NCBI RefSeq assembly: GCF_032191775.1
Contig: NZ_CP132507.1
Span: 3,125,001-3,189,000 of the forward strand
Direction of reading: 5' to 3'
Origin: Rhodoferax mekongensis
GTDB lineage: Bacteria; Pseudomonadota; Gammaproteobacteria; Burkholderiales; Burkholderiaceae_C
Length of the DNA: 64,000 nt
Of the stretch, positions 18,447-27,722 are shown piece after piece (the stretch's first letter is position 1; every line of letters starts with the position of its first letter). The position numbers and the translations under genes were made by a program. Under the pieces are notes generated by a model. It had not been told where the DNA came from. It searched no databases and saw only the letters and a program-made list of their open reading frames with translations.

Positions 18447-20045
18447 TCAGCGCAACATCAACGGCGCTTGGTGACCCTGCAACCGGCGTGCTGCAGATGC
18501 CGACGCATCCACCTTGAAGACCGAGACGGCTTGCGCCAACTGTGCAGCCTGGTCGCGCAGGCTCTCCGCTGCGGCGGCGCTCTCCTCGACCAAGGCCGCA
18601 TTCTGCTGGGTCATCTGGTCGAGATTGGAAATGGCGTGGTTCACATCGGCAATGCCGCCACTTTGTTCACTGGAAGCGGCGGTGATTTCGTTGATCACAT
18701 CCACCACGCGGCGCACGCTCTGCACAATCTCTTGCATCGTAGAACCCGCATGGGTCACCAGCTGGGTGCCGGACTCCACCTTGTCGACCGAGGTGCCTAT
18801 GAGTGCCTTGATTTCTTTGGCAGCCTCCGCACTGCGACCAGCCAGCGAACGCACCTCAGACGCCACCACCGCAAAGCCCCGCCCCTGTTCGCCGGCGCGG
18901 GCGGCTTCCACCGCTGCATTCAAGGCGAGGATGTTGGTCTGGAAGGCGATGCCATCGATCACGCTGATGATGTCGGCAATCTTTTTACTGCTGGCGTCAA
19001 TCTCCTGCATGGTGCGCACCACCTGCGTTACGACCTCGCCACCGCGCTGGGCCACGCTGGAGGCATTGGCCGCCAGGGTGCCCGCCTGATGGGCGTTCTC
19101 TGAACTCAAACGTACCGCTTGGGTGAGGCTGTCCATGCTCGATGCCGTGGAGGCGAGGTTGCTGGAGGTTTCCTCGGTACGGTGAGCCAGATCGTTGTTG
19201 CCGGTGGCAATCTCCGTGCTGGCAGTCGCAATGCTGTCCGTGCTATGCCGGACCTGCGCCACCATCAGCGATAGCGCCCGGTTCATGGCGGCCAGTGAGC
19301 GCATCAGGTCGCCGAATTCGTCGGATCGGGACTCATCCACCACACTGGTCAGGTCACCCTCGGCAATCCGGGATGCCAGCTGGTTGGCCTGGACCAGAGG
19401 GCGCTTGATGGAGCGGATCAGAAATGCAGCCCCTACCAGAATGCCGCAAATCACCAGCACCAGCCCGCTGGTGGACAGCATGATGAGCTTGCGCCCTTCC
19501 GCCTCAAAGCTCTGGCGGGCCTGCTCGCTTTCGGTATCCTGCATGGCTACAAACTCGGCATGGGCCTGTTGCAGTGCCAGCACGGCAGGGCGGTATTGCG
19601 TTTCCACAAAAGCCGGCATGTCACCGGGCTTGGTGACTTTGAGCAGCGCGGTCTGGCTGGTCAGGTCTTGCAGCTTTTTGCGCAGATCCGTGATCTTGGT
19701 GATTTGTTGCCGGTCCTGCTCAGTCGGGCTGGCAGATTCGATCAGTTTTTGAAACTCTTCAATCCGGCTATTGCTGGCTGCGATTTCGTCCTTGAACGCA
19801 TTGGCCACGCCGGGATCTATGGACACGACCACCGCATAAGCCCGGGTGGCGTTCACGTCTTCGAGGGCGGCCCACTGATTGGCTTGCTTGATTTGGGTCG
19901 CCAAGGCGGTATTCAGCGCGCCATAAGCCTCGCGGGACTTACGGGATTGCCAGGCGGTCAGCGCGATGATGATTCCCAACGACACCACCATCAGCACCAT
20001 GGCAGACCACAGCTTGGTGGCCAGCCGCATCCGGTTGAACTGCAT
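18447..20045 (-). CDS. Methyl-accepting chemotaxis protein
   Basis: 532 residues with the standard chemoreceptor plan: an N-terminal membrane helix (residues about 10-30), a periplasmic four-helix-bundle sensor of about 150 residues, a second membrane helix near residue 195, a HAMP domain (IKRPLVQANQLASRIAEGD), and the cytoplasmic signalling hairpin with the conserved tip ([20 protein letters not shown]). The ligand cannot be predicted. An AAAGGAGAT ribosome site precedes the ATG. Another receptor, frameshifted, lies at 55829-57456; no che or flagellar genes are in the window. Confidence 0.95.
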   Translation of the reverse strand: MQFNRMRLATKLWSAMVLMVVSLGIIIALTAWQSRKSREAYGALNTALATQIKQANQWAALEDVNATRAYAVVVSIDPGVANAFKDEIAASNSRIEEFQKLIESASPTEQDRQQITKITDLRKKLQDLTSQTALLKVTKPGDMPAFVETQYRPAVLALQQAHAEFVAMQDTESEQARQSFEAEGRKLIMLSTSGLVLVICGILVGAAFLIRSIKRPLVQANQLASRIAEGDLTSVVDESRSDEFGDLMRSLAAMNRALSLMVAQVRHSTDSIATASTEIATGNNDLAHRTEETSSNLASTASSMDSLTQAVRLSSENAHQAGTLAANASSVAQRGGEVVTQVVRTMQEIDASSKKIADIISVIDGIAFQTNILALNAAVEAARAGEQGRGFAVVASEVRSLAGRSAEAAKEIKALIGTSVDKVESGTQLVTHAGSTMQEIVQSVRRVVDVINEITAASSEQSGGIADVNHAISNLDQMTQQNAALVEESAAAAESLRDQAAQLAQAVSVFKVDASASAARRLQGHQAPLMLR

Positions 20046-20116
20046 TCCAATCTCCTTTAATTATTCTGTAATTTAAACACGCCGTACCCGGTTACAGAAT
20101 GGAGAAAAGACCGGAT

Positions 20117-20593
20117 TTACCCTGCCAACCTCCAGATGGCCTGGTCGCGCACGGCGTCCAGTTCGGCGGGCGTAACCCGCTCAGGATCAAGCTCGGCCAA
20201 AGGCATCAACACAAAGGCACGTTCCCTCATGCGGGGGTGGGGAACGGTCAATGCGGGACTGGCTATGCGTGCACTACCGTAGAGCAAGATATCCAGGTCC
20301 AGGGTGCGCGGGGCATTGCGGTAGGGGCGCTCACGTCCGGCCTGCAATTCTTGCTGTTGCAGAGCCACCAGCAGGTCCGGCGCGCTCAGGCAGGTGCTGA
20401 TCTCAGCCACCGCGTTCACATAGTCCGGCCCGGTGGAGTCCACCGGCGTGCTGCCAAAAAAACCGGAGGCACGCACCAGACGGCTGGCGGGCAGGCGCTC
20501 CAGCCCTTCCAGCGCGGTGCGCAAAGCAACCATGGGGTCACCCAGATTGGCTCCCAGGCCGATGTAGGCGCGGACCGGATCGCGCAGGACCAT
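20117..20593 (-). CDS. folK: 2-amino-4-hydroxy-6-hydroxymethyldihydropteridine pyrophosphokinase
   Basis: 158 residues, normal for HPPK. It transfers pyrophosphate from ATP to 6-hydroxymethyl-7,8-dihydropterin in folate synthesis. Readable signatures are AYIGLGANLGDP at the N terminus, VNAVAEI, and RTLDLDILLYG, whose aspartates bind magnesium, followed by VPHPRMRERAFVL. It is last in a five-gene minus-strand run (permease, hda, HAD phosphatase, pcnB, folK), starting 3 bases after the pcnB stop, an order I recognise from Burkholderiales. Confidence 0.95.
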   Translation of the reverse strand: MVLRDPVRAYIGLGANLGDPMVALRTALEGLERLPASRLVRASGFFGSTPVDSTGPDYVNAVAEISTCLSAPDLLVALQQQELQAGRERPYRNAPRTLDLDILLYGSARIASPALTVPHPRMRERAFVLMPLAELDPERVTPAELDAVRDQAIWRLAG

Positions 20594-20596
20594 GGC

Positions 20597-22192
20597 TTAC
20601 CCGGCCGAGGGGGCTGATCCGCCCTCACCCGCGCCACGGGCCGCGCCACCGCGGCGACGGCGGCGACGCTTGCGCGGCGCATCCCCGGTCGAGTCCGCAG
20701 CAGATTCCGGAAACTCCGGCTCGGATGACTGGTCACCGGACTGGCTGCCAGTCGGGATCGGCCGCGGGTCACGCGCCGGCTTGGCCGCACGCGGGCCTTT
20801 GGGGGCCTGCTTGCGTTGCTGCTGCTGCTCGGCGCGCACCTGGTCCACCATGTCCTGGCGCACTTCGTCACTGGCCATGCTGAACTCTTGCCACCAGTCG
20901 GCCAGGGTTTCGTCAATCTCCCCCGCATCTGCACGCAAGCGCATGAAGTCGAAGGAGGCGCGGAAGCGGGGTTGCTCCACCATGCCAAAGGGGGTGCTGC
21001 CCACACGCTTGTCAAAGCGGGGTTGCATCAGCCAGATCTCGCGCATGTCTCCGGCCAGCTTGCCGCGGCCGGACACGTCCCCGATGCGGGCATGGAACAC
21101 GTCTTCAATTGCGTCCTGCAAAGCCGGATGGCTGTGCTGACCGCTTTGGAGGCGCTGGGCCCAACCGTCGCGCACATCGGCCCACAACACACAGGCCAGC
21201 AGGAAACTAGGCGCCACTGGCTTGCCCTCGCCCACGCGACGGTCGGTATCTTTGAGGGCTGCGGCCACAAAAGGCTGCTCGCCGCGCTCCACCACCACAT
21301 CCAACAACGGGTAGATGCCGGTCGCCAAACCCAAGACCTTGAGCTGCTCGATGGAGGCCAACGCGTGGCCGGTTTGCAGCAGCTTGAGCATTTCGTCGAA
21401 CAAGCGGCTCTGCGGCACGTCGTTCAAGAGCTTCTGGCTCTTGACCAGGGGGCCTGCAGTTTTGGGCTCCAGCTTGAAACCCAGCGGGCTCAGCTTGGCG
21501 GCAAAACGCACGGCGCGGATGATGCGCACCGGGTCTTCCCGGTAGCGAGTGGCCGCGTCGCCAATCATGCGAAGGGTGCGGCTCTTGGAGTCTTTCAGGC
21601 CATGGTGATAGTCGACCACGATCTGGGTTTCAGGGTCGTAGTACATGGCGTTGATGGTGAAGTCGCGGCGCACCGCGTCTTCTTCCTGGGGGCCCCAGAC
21701 GTTGTCGCGCAGCACCCGGCCGGTGCTGTCTACCGCGTGCTTCATGCCAGCCAGTTCACTCTTGCTGGTGCGCTCATTCCCGGCCACTTGCTCAGCGGCG
21801 GCGTTATCCAGATACGCGCGGAAGGTCGAGACTTCAATCACCTCGTGCTCGCGCCCTCGGCCGTACACCACGTGCACGATGCGGAATCGCCGCCCGATGA
21901 TGAATGCACGGCGGAACAGGCCCTTGACCTGCTCAGGGGTGGCGTTGGTCGCCACATCAAAGTCTTTGGGGCGCAAACCGACCAGCAGGTCACGCACCGC
22001 ACCGCCCACCACATAGGCCTCAAAACCGGCCTGTTTGAGAGTGCGCACCACATTGACGGCGCGCTCGTCCACCAGGCTGGGGTCTATGCCATGCACCGAC
22101 ACGGGAATCTCCACCCGTTTGCCAAACTGCGGCTTTTTGCTGGTGCCTGCTGGGCTTTTGCCCAGCAATTTGTCGATAAATTTTTTGATCAA
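20597..22192 (-). CDS. pcnB: Poly(A) polymerase I
   Basis: 531 residues. It adds poly(A) tails to RNA 3' ends, marking them for decay. The nucleotidyltransferase head contains AYVVGGAVRDLLVG and the catalytic aspartates in PKDFDVATNA; RRDFTINAMYYD and RYREDPVRIIRAVRFAAKLS follow. The C-terminal ~70 residues are a Lys/Arg/Pro-rich disordered tail ending in a basic block (KRRRRRRG), as in PcnB of this order, probably for RNA contact. It is in an operon-like run with a 3-base gap to folK. Confidence 0.95.
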   Translation of the reverse strand: MIKKFIDKLLGKSPAGTSKKPQFGKRVEIPVSVHGIDPSLVDERAVNVVRTLKQAGFEAYVVGGAVRDLLVGLRPKDFDVATNATPEQVKGLFRRAFIIGRRFRIVHVVYGRGREHEVIEVSTFRAYLDNAAAEQVAGNERTSKSELAGMKHAVDSTGRVLRDNVWGPQEEDAVRRDFTINAMYYDPETQIVVDYHHGLKDSKSRTLRMIGDAATRYREDPVRIIRAVRFAAKLSPLGFKLEPKTAGPLVKSQKLLNDVPQSRLFDEMLKLLQTGHALASIEQLKVLGLATGIYPLLDVVVERGEQPFVAAALKDTDRRVGEGKPVAPSFLLACVLWADVRDGWAQRLQSGQHSHPALQDAIEDVFHARIGDVSGRGKLAGDMREIWLMQPRFDKRVGSTPFGMVEQPRFRASFDFMRLRADAGEIDETLADWWQEFSMASDEVRQDMVDQVRAEQQQQRKQAPKGPRAAKPARDPRPIPTGSQSGDQSSEPEFPESAADSTGDAPRKRRRRRRGGAARGAGEGGSAPSAG

Positions 22193-22222
22193 GTTCTTGT
22201 TCCTAGCGGTCCTGCCCGGGGG

Positions 22223-22909
22223 TCAGGAGAAGAGCTCGAGTATGCGCCATCCACGCTGCTCGGCCAGTGCGCGCAAGCGCGGGTCGGGGTTGGTGGCGAC
22301 CGCCACATCGGCTTTTTCCATCAGGGGGACGTCGTTGATGGAGTCGGAGTAGAAGGTGGTGTGCACCGTCTCCCAGCTCCAGCCCCGATCGGTGAGCCAC
22401 TGGTTCACCCGGGTGACTTTGCCCTCGCGGAAGGAGGGTACACCGGCAATCTCGCCGGTGTACCAGCCGGTGCCGCCGGGGGTTTCGTCTTTCACCAGAT
22501 CCACCGCAATCAGGTCTTCCACACCGAACGCCGTGGCAATCGGGCGGGTCACAAAGGCGTTGGTTGCGGTGACGATGACCACCACATCTCCCGCAGCCTG
22601 GTGGTCCCTCACCAGCTTCAGGGCTTGGGGTTGGATGGCTTTTTGGATGATGGCGCTCATGAAATCTGCGTGAGCAGCTATCGATTTAGTAGCGCCCTCA
22701 CGGATAACTGCTGCAGTAGCAAACCGGATGTACGCGTGGATATCGAGCGTGCCCGCCTTGTAGTGCTCATAAAACTCCTGGTTCTTCTGCTTGAAGAGTT
22801 CGGCATCGGTCCACCCCAGCGCGGTGGTGAACTCGCCCCAGGCGTAGTCGGAGTCCAGCGGGATCAAGGTGTGATCCAGATCAAAGAGGACAATCTTGTT
22901 GACAGTCAT
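22223..22909 (-). CDS. HAD superfamily phosphatase (SerB-like, IB subclass)
   Basis: 228 residues. HAD motifs are all present: I, FDLDHTLIPLD with nucleophile Asp10 and acid Asp12; II, VTATNAFVTRP; III, the Lys in LVKDETPGG; IV, YSDSINDVPLM. The helical cap type resembles the phosphoserine or histidinol phosphatase-like HAD-IB group, but the substrate is not determined. It overlaps the hda stop by four bases (ATGA) and precedes pcnB. A stretch like the dispersed repeat (22660-22696) codes for about residues 71-83, in the cap. Confidence 0.9.
   Translation of the reverse strand: MTVNKIVLFDLDHTLIPLDSDYAWGEFTTALGWTDAELFKQKNQEFYEHYKAGTLDIHAYIRFATAAVIREGATKSIAAHADFMSAIIQKAIQPQALKLVRDHQAAGDVVVIVTATNAFVTRPIATAFGVEDLIAVDLVKDETPGGTGWYTGEIAGVPSFREGKVTRVNQWLTDRGWSWETVHTTFYSDSINDVPLMEKADVAVATNPDPRLRALAEQRGWRILELFS
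22660..22696 (+). repeat. Probable palindromic repeat-derived stretch inside HAD gene
   Basis: ATGAAATCTGCGTGAGCAGC then TATCGATTTAGTAGC parallels the family core (GTGGAATATGCGCGAGCAGC, TATC...GATAGC). It is antisense to the gene and in frame. The protein does not look longer than relatives, so this is less certain than the comEC and argF copies. Confidence 0.45.
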
Positions 22910-23589
22910 GTGTTTTCCAGCATGGATTTGATCAGTGGAATGGTGATGGCACGCTGGGTCTGCAGGGCATAGCCGTCCATCAGGTCCAGCAGCTCCATGA
23001 GGCTGCCCAGATCGCGGCTGAACCGGTTGAGCATGAAGTCCATGACTTCATCGCCCAGAAAAACACCGCGTGCATCCGCCGCTTGCCGCAGCACGCTGCG
23101 ACGCTCGGGTTCGCTCAGGAGCTGCAAGCCGAAGATATGGCCCCAGCCCAGGCGGGTGCGCAAGTCATCGCGCAGCTTGAGCTCCACCGGGGCGAATTCT
23201 CCGGCCGCCAACACCGGCTTGTGGTGCGTCTGGGCGTTCACAAACCAGTTGAATGCCGCGTGTTGTTGTTCCGCCGTGAACAGGTGCACATCATCCAGCA
23301 CCACAGCGGCCCAGCTGTCGTCAAACTCCGAGGGCTCATCATTGGCACCCAGCCAGCCGATGCGGGCGCCCTGCTCGCGCAGGCCTTCACGGGCGGCTTT
23401 GAGCAAATGGGTTTTGCCACTCCCCTCCGGGCCCCACAGATACGTGGGAACCGGCGAGCGGCTGGAGGCACTGCTTTTGTCACCGATCCAGAGCACCAGA
23501 TGCTTGAGGGCTGCTTCGTTGGGGCCAGCAAAAAAATTGGCCACCGTGGGGCCGGTGGACAAGCCGATGTCCAACGCGATCTGTTTCAT
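22906..23589 (-). CDS. hda: DnaA regulatory inactivator Hda
   Basis: 227 residues from the ATG at 23589 (MKQIALDIG), which fits the family better than the longer frame. It is a DnaA-like AAA+ protein without the DNA-binding domain: Walker A WGPEGSGKTHLL, Walker B VLDDVHLF, and RDDLRTRLGWGHIFGLQLL. With the sliding clamp, Hda stimulates ATP hydrolysis by DnaA to prevent re-initiation; an N-terminal clamp-binding motif (QIALDIGL) is visible. It follows the permease gene by 10 bases and overlaps the HAD gene. Confidence 0.93.
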   Translation of the reverse strand: MKQIALDIGLSTGPTVANFFAGPNEAALKHLVLWIGDKSSASSRSPVPTYLWGPEGSGKTHLLKAAREGLREQGARIGWLGANDEPSEFDDSWAAVVLDDVHLFTAEQQHAAFNWFVNAQTHHKPVLAAGEFAPVELKLRDDLRTRLGWGHIFGLQLLSEPERRSVLRQAADARGVFLGDEVMDFMLNRFSRDLGSLMELLDLMDGYALQTQRAITIPLIKSMLENT

Positions 23590-23599
23590 ACGCAAAAAA

Positions 23600-24682
23600 T
23601 CAACCAAGGTACAAGCGGCTGGACAGGTAACCCGCACGGACGCGACGTATTGCTACCAGCAGCACCGCGCTGGCGGGCAAGGCCACCAGCACACCCACAA
23701 AGCCGAACAGCTGGCCGAATGCCAGCAAGGCAAAAATCACCGCCAGCGGGTGCAAGCCGATGCGCTCACCCACCAGGCGCGGCGTGAGCAAAAAGCTCTC
23801 GACGACTTGCCCCAGGCCATACACCACGGCCACCATGACCAGGGGGTAGCCGATGCCGTGAGAAGACGAAAACTCCAGCAGTCCCGCAAACAAGGCCAGC
23901 ACCAGCCCTACGCCGAAGCCCAGATAAGGCACAAAAATCGCCAGGCCCGTGAAGATGCCGATAGGCAATGCCAGGTCCAAGCCGAAGAGTGCAAGACCGA
24001 TGCTGTAGGCCGCAGCCAGAATCACCATCACGAGCAACTGGCCGCGCAGGTACTGGCCCAACACCTCGTCAGACTCCCGCAGAAAACTGTCCGTGGGCGC
24101 CCGCAGGCGGGGAGGAACCATCTGGCGCAACTGGCCCATGAACCGACTCCAGTCCATCAGCATGTAAAACAAGGCCACCGGGATCAGGATGGCGTTGCCA
24201 ATAAGCGCAAACGCGACGCTGCCGCCCAGCTTGACGGACGCCAGCACTGAGCCGAACGCGTCCTCCACATTGGCGTTCAGGTACTTCATGACAAAGCCCT
24301 TGATGCTGGCCACATCGAGGTTGAGCTTGATGCCCCATTGAGCCAGCAAAGGTTTGAGGGCTTCGTTCAGACTGTCCAGCAGCACCGGGAACTGCTCGCG
24401 CATGAGCGGCAGCTCTTTGGCCAGAATGGGCACGATCAAGAGCAACACACTCAGCAACGCGACCAGGAACAGCACCTCGACGAGCACCACCGCCACTACG
24501 CGGGGGACACGCCCCAGGCCCACATCGTCAATCCAATCGACCACCGGCGTGAGCGCATAAGCCAGTACGGCCGCCACCGCGAAGGGGGCCAACACAGGCG
24601 CCAGCAGCCACAGCGCGAGCACGGCAAACAGCGCAATGAGGGCCCAGGCGAGGAATCTTTTTTGGGTGGGGGTGAATTGCAT
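23600..24682 (-). CDS. AI-2E family transporter (PerM-like permease)
   Basis: 360 residues with about eight membrane helices and the family segment [16 protein letters not shown], then [20 protein letters not shown] and [16 protein letters not shown]. The family is named after AI-2 export by TqsA, but most members have other or unknown roles, including sodium/proton exchange; its place upstream of hda is conserved in Burkholderiales without a known reason. It is the first gene of the minus-strand run to folK and divergent from purM across 84 bases. Confidence 0.92.
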   Translation of the reverse strand: MQFTPTQKRFLAWALIALFAVLALWLLAPVLAPFAVAAVLAYALTPVVDWIDDVGLGRVPRVVAVVLVEVLFLVALLSVLLLIVPILAKELPLMREQFPVLLDSLNEALKPLLAQWGIKLNLDVASIKGFVMKYLNANVEDAFGSVLASVKLGGSVAFALIGNAILIPVALFYMLMDWSRFMGQLRQMVPPRLRAPTDSFLRESDEVLGQYLRGQLLVMVILAAAYSIGLALFGLDLALPIGIFTGLAIFVPYLGFGVGLVLALFAGLLEFSSSHGIGYPLVMVAVVYGLGQVVESFLLTPRLVGERIGLHPLAVIFALLAFGQLFGFVGVLVALPASAVLLVAIRRVRAGYLSSRLYLG

Positions 24683-24766
24683 TCGGGAAAGAGAAGGGGC
24701 AAACCCTTAAAATCTAGGCAAATTCTATCGGGGTCTGCCTCTGCTCCACCCCAAAAGCTACTTCCC

Positions 24767-25816
24767 ATGACCCAATCTTCTGCTTCCACTCCCCTTTCCT
24801 ACAAAGACGCCGGTGTCGATATCGTTGCCGGTGACGCGCTGGTTGAACGCATCAAGCCGTTGGCGAAAAAGACCATGCGCGAAGGCGTGCTGGCCGGTAT
24901 CGGCGGTTTCGGTGCCCTGTTTGAAGTGCCCAAGCGCTACAAAGAACCTGTGCTGGTGAGCGGCACCGACGGCGTAGGCACCAAACTGAAACTGGCCTTT
25001 GAGTGGAACATGCACGACACCGTGGGCATTGACCTGGTGGCCATGAGCGTGAACGACGTGCTGGTGCAGGGCGCTGAGCCCCTGTTCTTTCTGGACTACT
25101 TTGCCTGCGGCAAGTTGAACGTGGACACCGCTGCCGCTGTAGTGGGCGGCATTGCAAAAGGCTGTGAGCTCTCCGGCTGCGCACTGATCGGTGGCGAAAC
25201 CGCCGAAATGCCCGGCATGTACCCCGCAGGGGAATACGACCTGGCGGGTTTTGCCGTGGGCGCGGTTGAAAAATCCAAGATCCTGACCGGCGCCGACGTG
25301 AAAGCCGGTGACGTGGTGCTGGGTCTGGCCTCTGCCGGCGTGCACTCCAACGGATTCAGCCTGGTGCGCAAATGCATCGAGCGCGCTGAAGCCGCAGGCA
25401 CCGTCCCTGCCACGCTGGACGGCAAGCCCTTCAAGCAAGCCGTCATGGAGCCCACCCGCTTGTACGTGAAGAATGTGTTGGCCGCGCTGACTATCCACCC
25501 CATCAAGGCGCTGGCCCACATCACCGGTGGCGGCCTGCTGGAAAACATTCCCCGTGTGCTGCCCGAAGGCCTGGCGGCACATCTGGTCAAGGGCAGCTGG
25601 CCCCAAACTGAGTTGTTTGCCTGGTTGCAGAAAACCGCTGGTATTGACGACATCGAGATGAACCGCACCTTCAACAATGGCATCGGCATGGTGGTGGTGG
25701 TGGACGCAGCCCACGCAGAAGCCACTGCAGCGACCCTACGCGCCAGCGGTGAAACCGTGTACACCGTAGGCGTGATTGCAGCCCAAGGCGCAGGCGAACA
25801 AGTCGTCGTCGCCTGA
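24767..25816 (+). CDS. purM: Phosphoribosylformylglycinamidine cyclo-ligase (AIR synthetase)
   Basis: 349 residues, normal for PurM, from the ATG at 24767 ([19 protein letters not shown]). It closes the imidazole ring in step five of purine synthesis using ATP. Recognisable are [62 protein letters not shown] and [16 protein letters not shown]. The frame is open far upstream, but that part overlaps the divergent permease gene and is not homologous. A TAAAAT -10-like element lies at 24708-24713 in the shared divergent region. Confidence 0.97.
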   Translation: MTQSSASTPLSYKDAGVDIVAGDALVERIKPLAKKTMREGVLAGIGGFGALFEVPKRYKEPVLVSGTDGVGTKLKLAFEWNMHDTVGIDLVAMSVNDVLVQGAEPLFFLDYFACGKLNVDTAAAVVGGIAKGCELSGCALIGGETAEMPGMYPAGEYDLAGFAVGAVEKSKILTGADVKAGDVVLGLASAGVHSNGFSLVRKCIERAEAAGTVPATLDGKPFKQAVMEPTRLYVKNVLAALTIHPIKALAHITGGGLLENIPRVLPEGLAAHLVKGSWPQTELFAWLQKTAGIDDIEMNRTFNNGIGMVVVVDAAHAEATAATLRASGETVYTVGVIAAQGAGEQVVVA

Positions 25817-25864
25817 TCCTGGTGCCATCCGGAGTCGCCGGCAGCGGCTCCGAATCCTCTATCT

Positions 25865-25900
25865 GCTAGTAAATTTATAGCTGCTCGCGCACAGCAGCTG
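25865..25900 (-). repeat. Dispersed palindromic repeat copy (intergenic, partial)
   Basis: On the minus strand GTGCGCGAGCAGCTATAAA followed by TTTACTAGC: core and closing stem are present, but the GTGGAATA part is degraded. Lies between purM and the ParA-like gene. Confidence 0.7.
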
Positions 25901-25959
25901 TGGACTTTTGGGCTTTTTAGGCTCAAACTGGAGGCATCGTTGGCTCCGGGGTAGTGTGT

Positions 25960-26826
25960 ATGCCGGTTATTGCAGTCATCAACCGCAAAGGTGGCAGTGG
26001 AAAAAGCACCATGGCCACCCATTTGGCCGCGTGGCTTTCCAACCAGAAAATTGCCGTCATGCTGGGCGATGTGGACCGGCAGCAATCCACCCGCACCTGG
26101 CTCAAGCGGCGCCCTCCGCAGCTCGCTCCCATTGCGGGTTGGGCGGTAGACCAAAAAAACACCCTCAAGGCACCTGCCGGTATCACCCATGTGGTGCTGG
26201 ATACCCCCGGCGGCATGCACGGATTTGAGCTCGCCAAAGTCATCATGTCGACCGATACCGTGCTGATGCCGGTGTGCAACTCCCTTTTCGACCGTGAATC
26301 TGCCAGCGCCTGCCTGCAGGAACTGCGTGCCCTGCCCCGCATCGCCTCCGGCCGTTGCCGTGTGGGGGTGGTGGGCATGCGGCTGGATGCCCGCACCAAA
26401 GGTGCCGAAACGCTGCGCGCCTGGGCAGAGGCGCATGCGGTGGAGTTTGTGGGGGTACTGCGAGAAACCCAGGTGTATGTGCGCAGCCTGGAGAGCGGCT
26501 TTACGATCTTCGACCCTCACAAGCTCCTGCAAAGCGCGGATATAGCGCAGTGGGAACCGATTCTGAACTGGACGATGAACAAGGTTGCAGCGCCATCGAC
26601 CGTGACCAAAGAAGCAGCGCCGGCGCCTGCCGAAAAGCGGGCTATTGCGGCGCCCCGCGCGCCCAGCCTGATGCCCGCCCAGGAGTCCATGGTGCACGGC
26701 AGCCGCCTGACGGTATTCGCACACAACCCCAAGCCGGCGAATGAGGACCACCCTCCGGCTTCACCGGTAAGAGCAGCGGGCTCCCAAGCCTTGCCGCAAT
26801 ACCTGCTGCGCCAACCTGTCGCCTGA
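25960..26826 (+). CDS. ParA family ATPase (orphan)
   Basis: 288 residues. ATG at 25960 preferred over the GTG two codons earlier. It has the deviant Walker A INRKGGSGKST, a short switch region with the partitioning-type aspartate in GDVDRQQSTRTW, and VVLDTPGGMHG as Walker B. The last ~75 residues are Ala/Pro-rich and probably unstructured, an extension not usual in ParA. No parB or plasmid gene is nearby. Chromosomal orphans of this type position cargo such as chemosensory arrays or storage granules in relatives; none can be named here. Confidence 0.85.
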   Translation: MPVIAVINRKGGSGKSTMATHLAAWLSNQKIAVMLGDVDRQQSTRTWLKRRPPQLAPIAGWAVDQKNTLKAPAGITHVVLDTPGGMHGFELAKVIMSTDTVLMPVCNSLFDRESASACLQELRALPRIASGRCRVGVVGMRLDARTKGAETLRAWAEAHAVEFVGVLRETQVYVRSLESGFTIFDPHKLLQSADIAQWEPILNWTMNKVAAPSTVTKEAAPAPAEKRAIAAPRAPSLMPAQESMVHGSRLTVFAHNPKPANEDHPPASPVRAAGSQALPQYLLRQPVA

Positions 26827-26852
26827 ACATCTCTGCCGTCAGGCAGGGACTC

Positions 26853-27707
26853 TCAAAGACCGGTTTGTGTCCGGATGGCTTTGACCTGATCGACCACCTG
26901 GTCCACATCGACGACTTTGTCGGCATGCTCCAAATAGAGTTCCAGGTCCGCCAAGGCTTCGCGGTGGTGCCCGAGTTCTGCATGGGCGAGGCCGCGATCC
27001 CGGTACTCAGACCAGGACTCCGGCAGCAGCACGACCAAGCGCTCTTGCACCGCCAACAAGCGCTGCCAGTCCTGCTGGGATCGGTAGATTTCCTTGAGGT
27101 TGCGCAGCATGCGGGCCACGATATCCCGCGGAGTGGCAGATTGCAGGTACAAGCCCAAAGGTGCTTCAAACTCATCCACCAACCCGCTACGACGGCGGTA
27201 GGGTTCCAGCAACTCGGACAATTCTTCCCGGCTGAGTGACCGGCCGGACATAGGGTCAATCACCGCCTGCCCCATGGGCAGGCTGACCTTCACCATGAAG
27301 TGCCCGGGGAAACTCACTCCTTGCGCATCCAGGTTCAGGCCCTGGGCCAGTTCCATCCACAGCACGGCCAAAGAAATCGGAATACCCCGGCGGGTGCGCA
27401 GCATGACCGGCACAAAACTGTTGTCCGGGTCGTAATAGTTGTTGACGTTGCCGGCGAAGCCGAGATCGGTAAAGAAAAACTGGTTCAGCACCCGCACCCG
27501 TTGCAGGGCAGACGCATCGTCGGCCAAGCGCCGGCGCACGCGGGCCAATAGCTGATCCACCTCGCCCAAACTGGCTTGAAGGTCGAGATCGGGGTATTCA
27601 TCCTGCGCCAGCGAGAGCGCGGCTTCAAACAACGCAAAGTCGTCGTCGTCCTGCACCAGGCTGGCGAAATACTCCAATGGAGAAGGTAGGGACATATCCA
27701 GCTTCAT
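26853..27707 (-). CDS. SirB1/transglutaminase-like and TPR protein
   Basis: 284 residues. The N-terminal half is the SirB1/UPF0162 transglutaminase-like domain (VLNQFFFTDLGFAGNVNNYY, TRRGIPISLAVLW, GVSFPGHFMVKV), and the end holds tetratricopeptide-like helices (YRDRGLAHAELGHHREALAD). The papain-type cysteine is not evident, as is common in this family, so it may be non-catalytic. Its cellular role is unsettled. A very strong GGAGGTGA ribosome site precedes the ATG, and it starts 15 bases after the murJ stop, an operon arrangement. Confidence 0.88.
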   Translation of the reverse strand: MKLDMSLPSPLEYFASLVQDDDDFALFEAALSLAQDEYPDLDLQASLGEVDQLLARVRRRLADDASALQRVRVLNQFFFTDLGFAGNVNNYYDPDNSFVPVMLRTRRGIPISLAVLWMELAQGLNLDAQGVSFPGHFMVKVSLPMGQAVIDPMSGRSLSREELSELLEPYRRRSGLVDEFEAPLGLYLQSATPRDIVARMLRNLKEIYRSQQDWQRLLAVQERLVVLLPESWSEYRDRGLAHAELGHHREALADLELYLEHADKVVDVDQVVDQVKAIRTQTGL

Positions 27708-27722
27708 GGCTCACCTCCCGGT

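Noticed and set aside
20816..22972. 718-codon plus-strand frame opposite pcnB and the HAD gene
   Set aside because: Shadow frame rich in His/Gln/Val; both minus-strand genes are certain.
25830..25852. Hairpin after purM as a terminator
   Set aside because: The stem has a mismatch and no T run follows.
25096..26751. 551-codon minus-strand frame opposite purM and parA
   Set aside because: Shadow frame without recognisable motifs.
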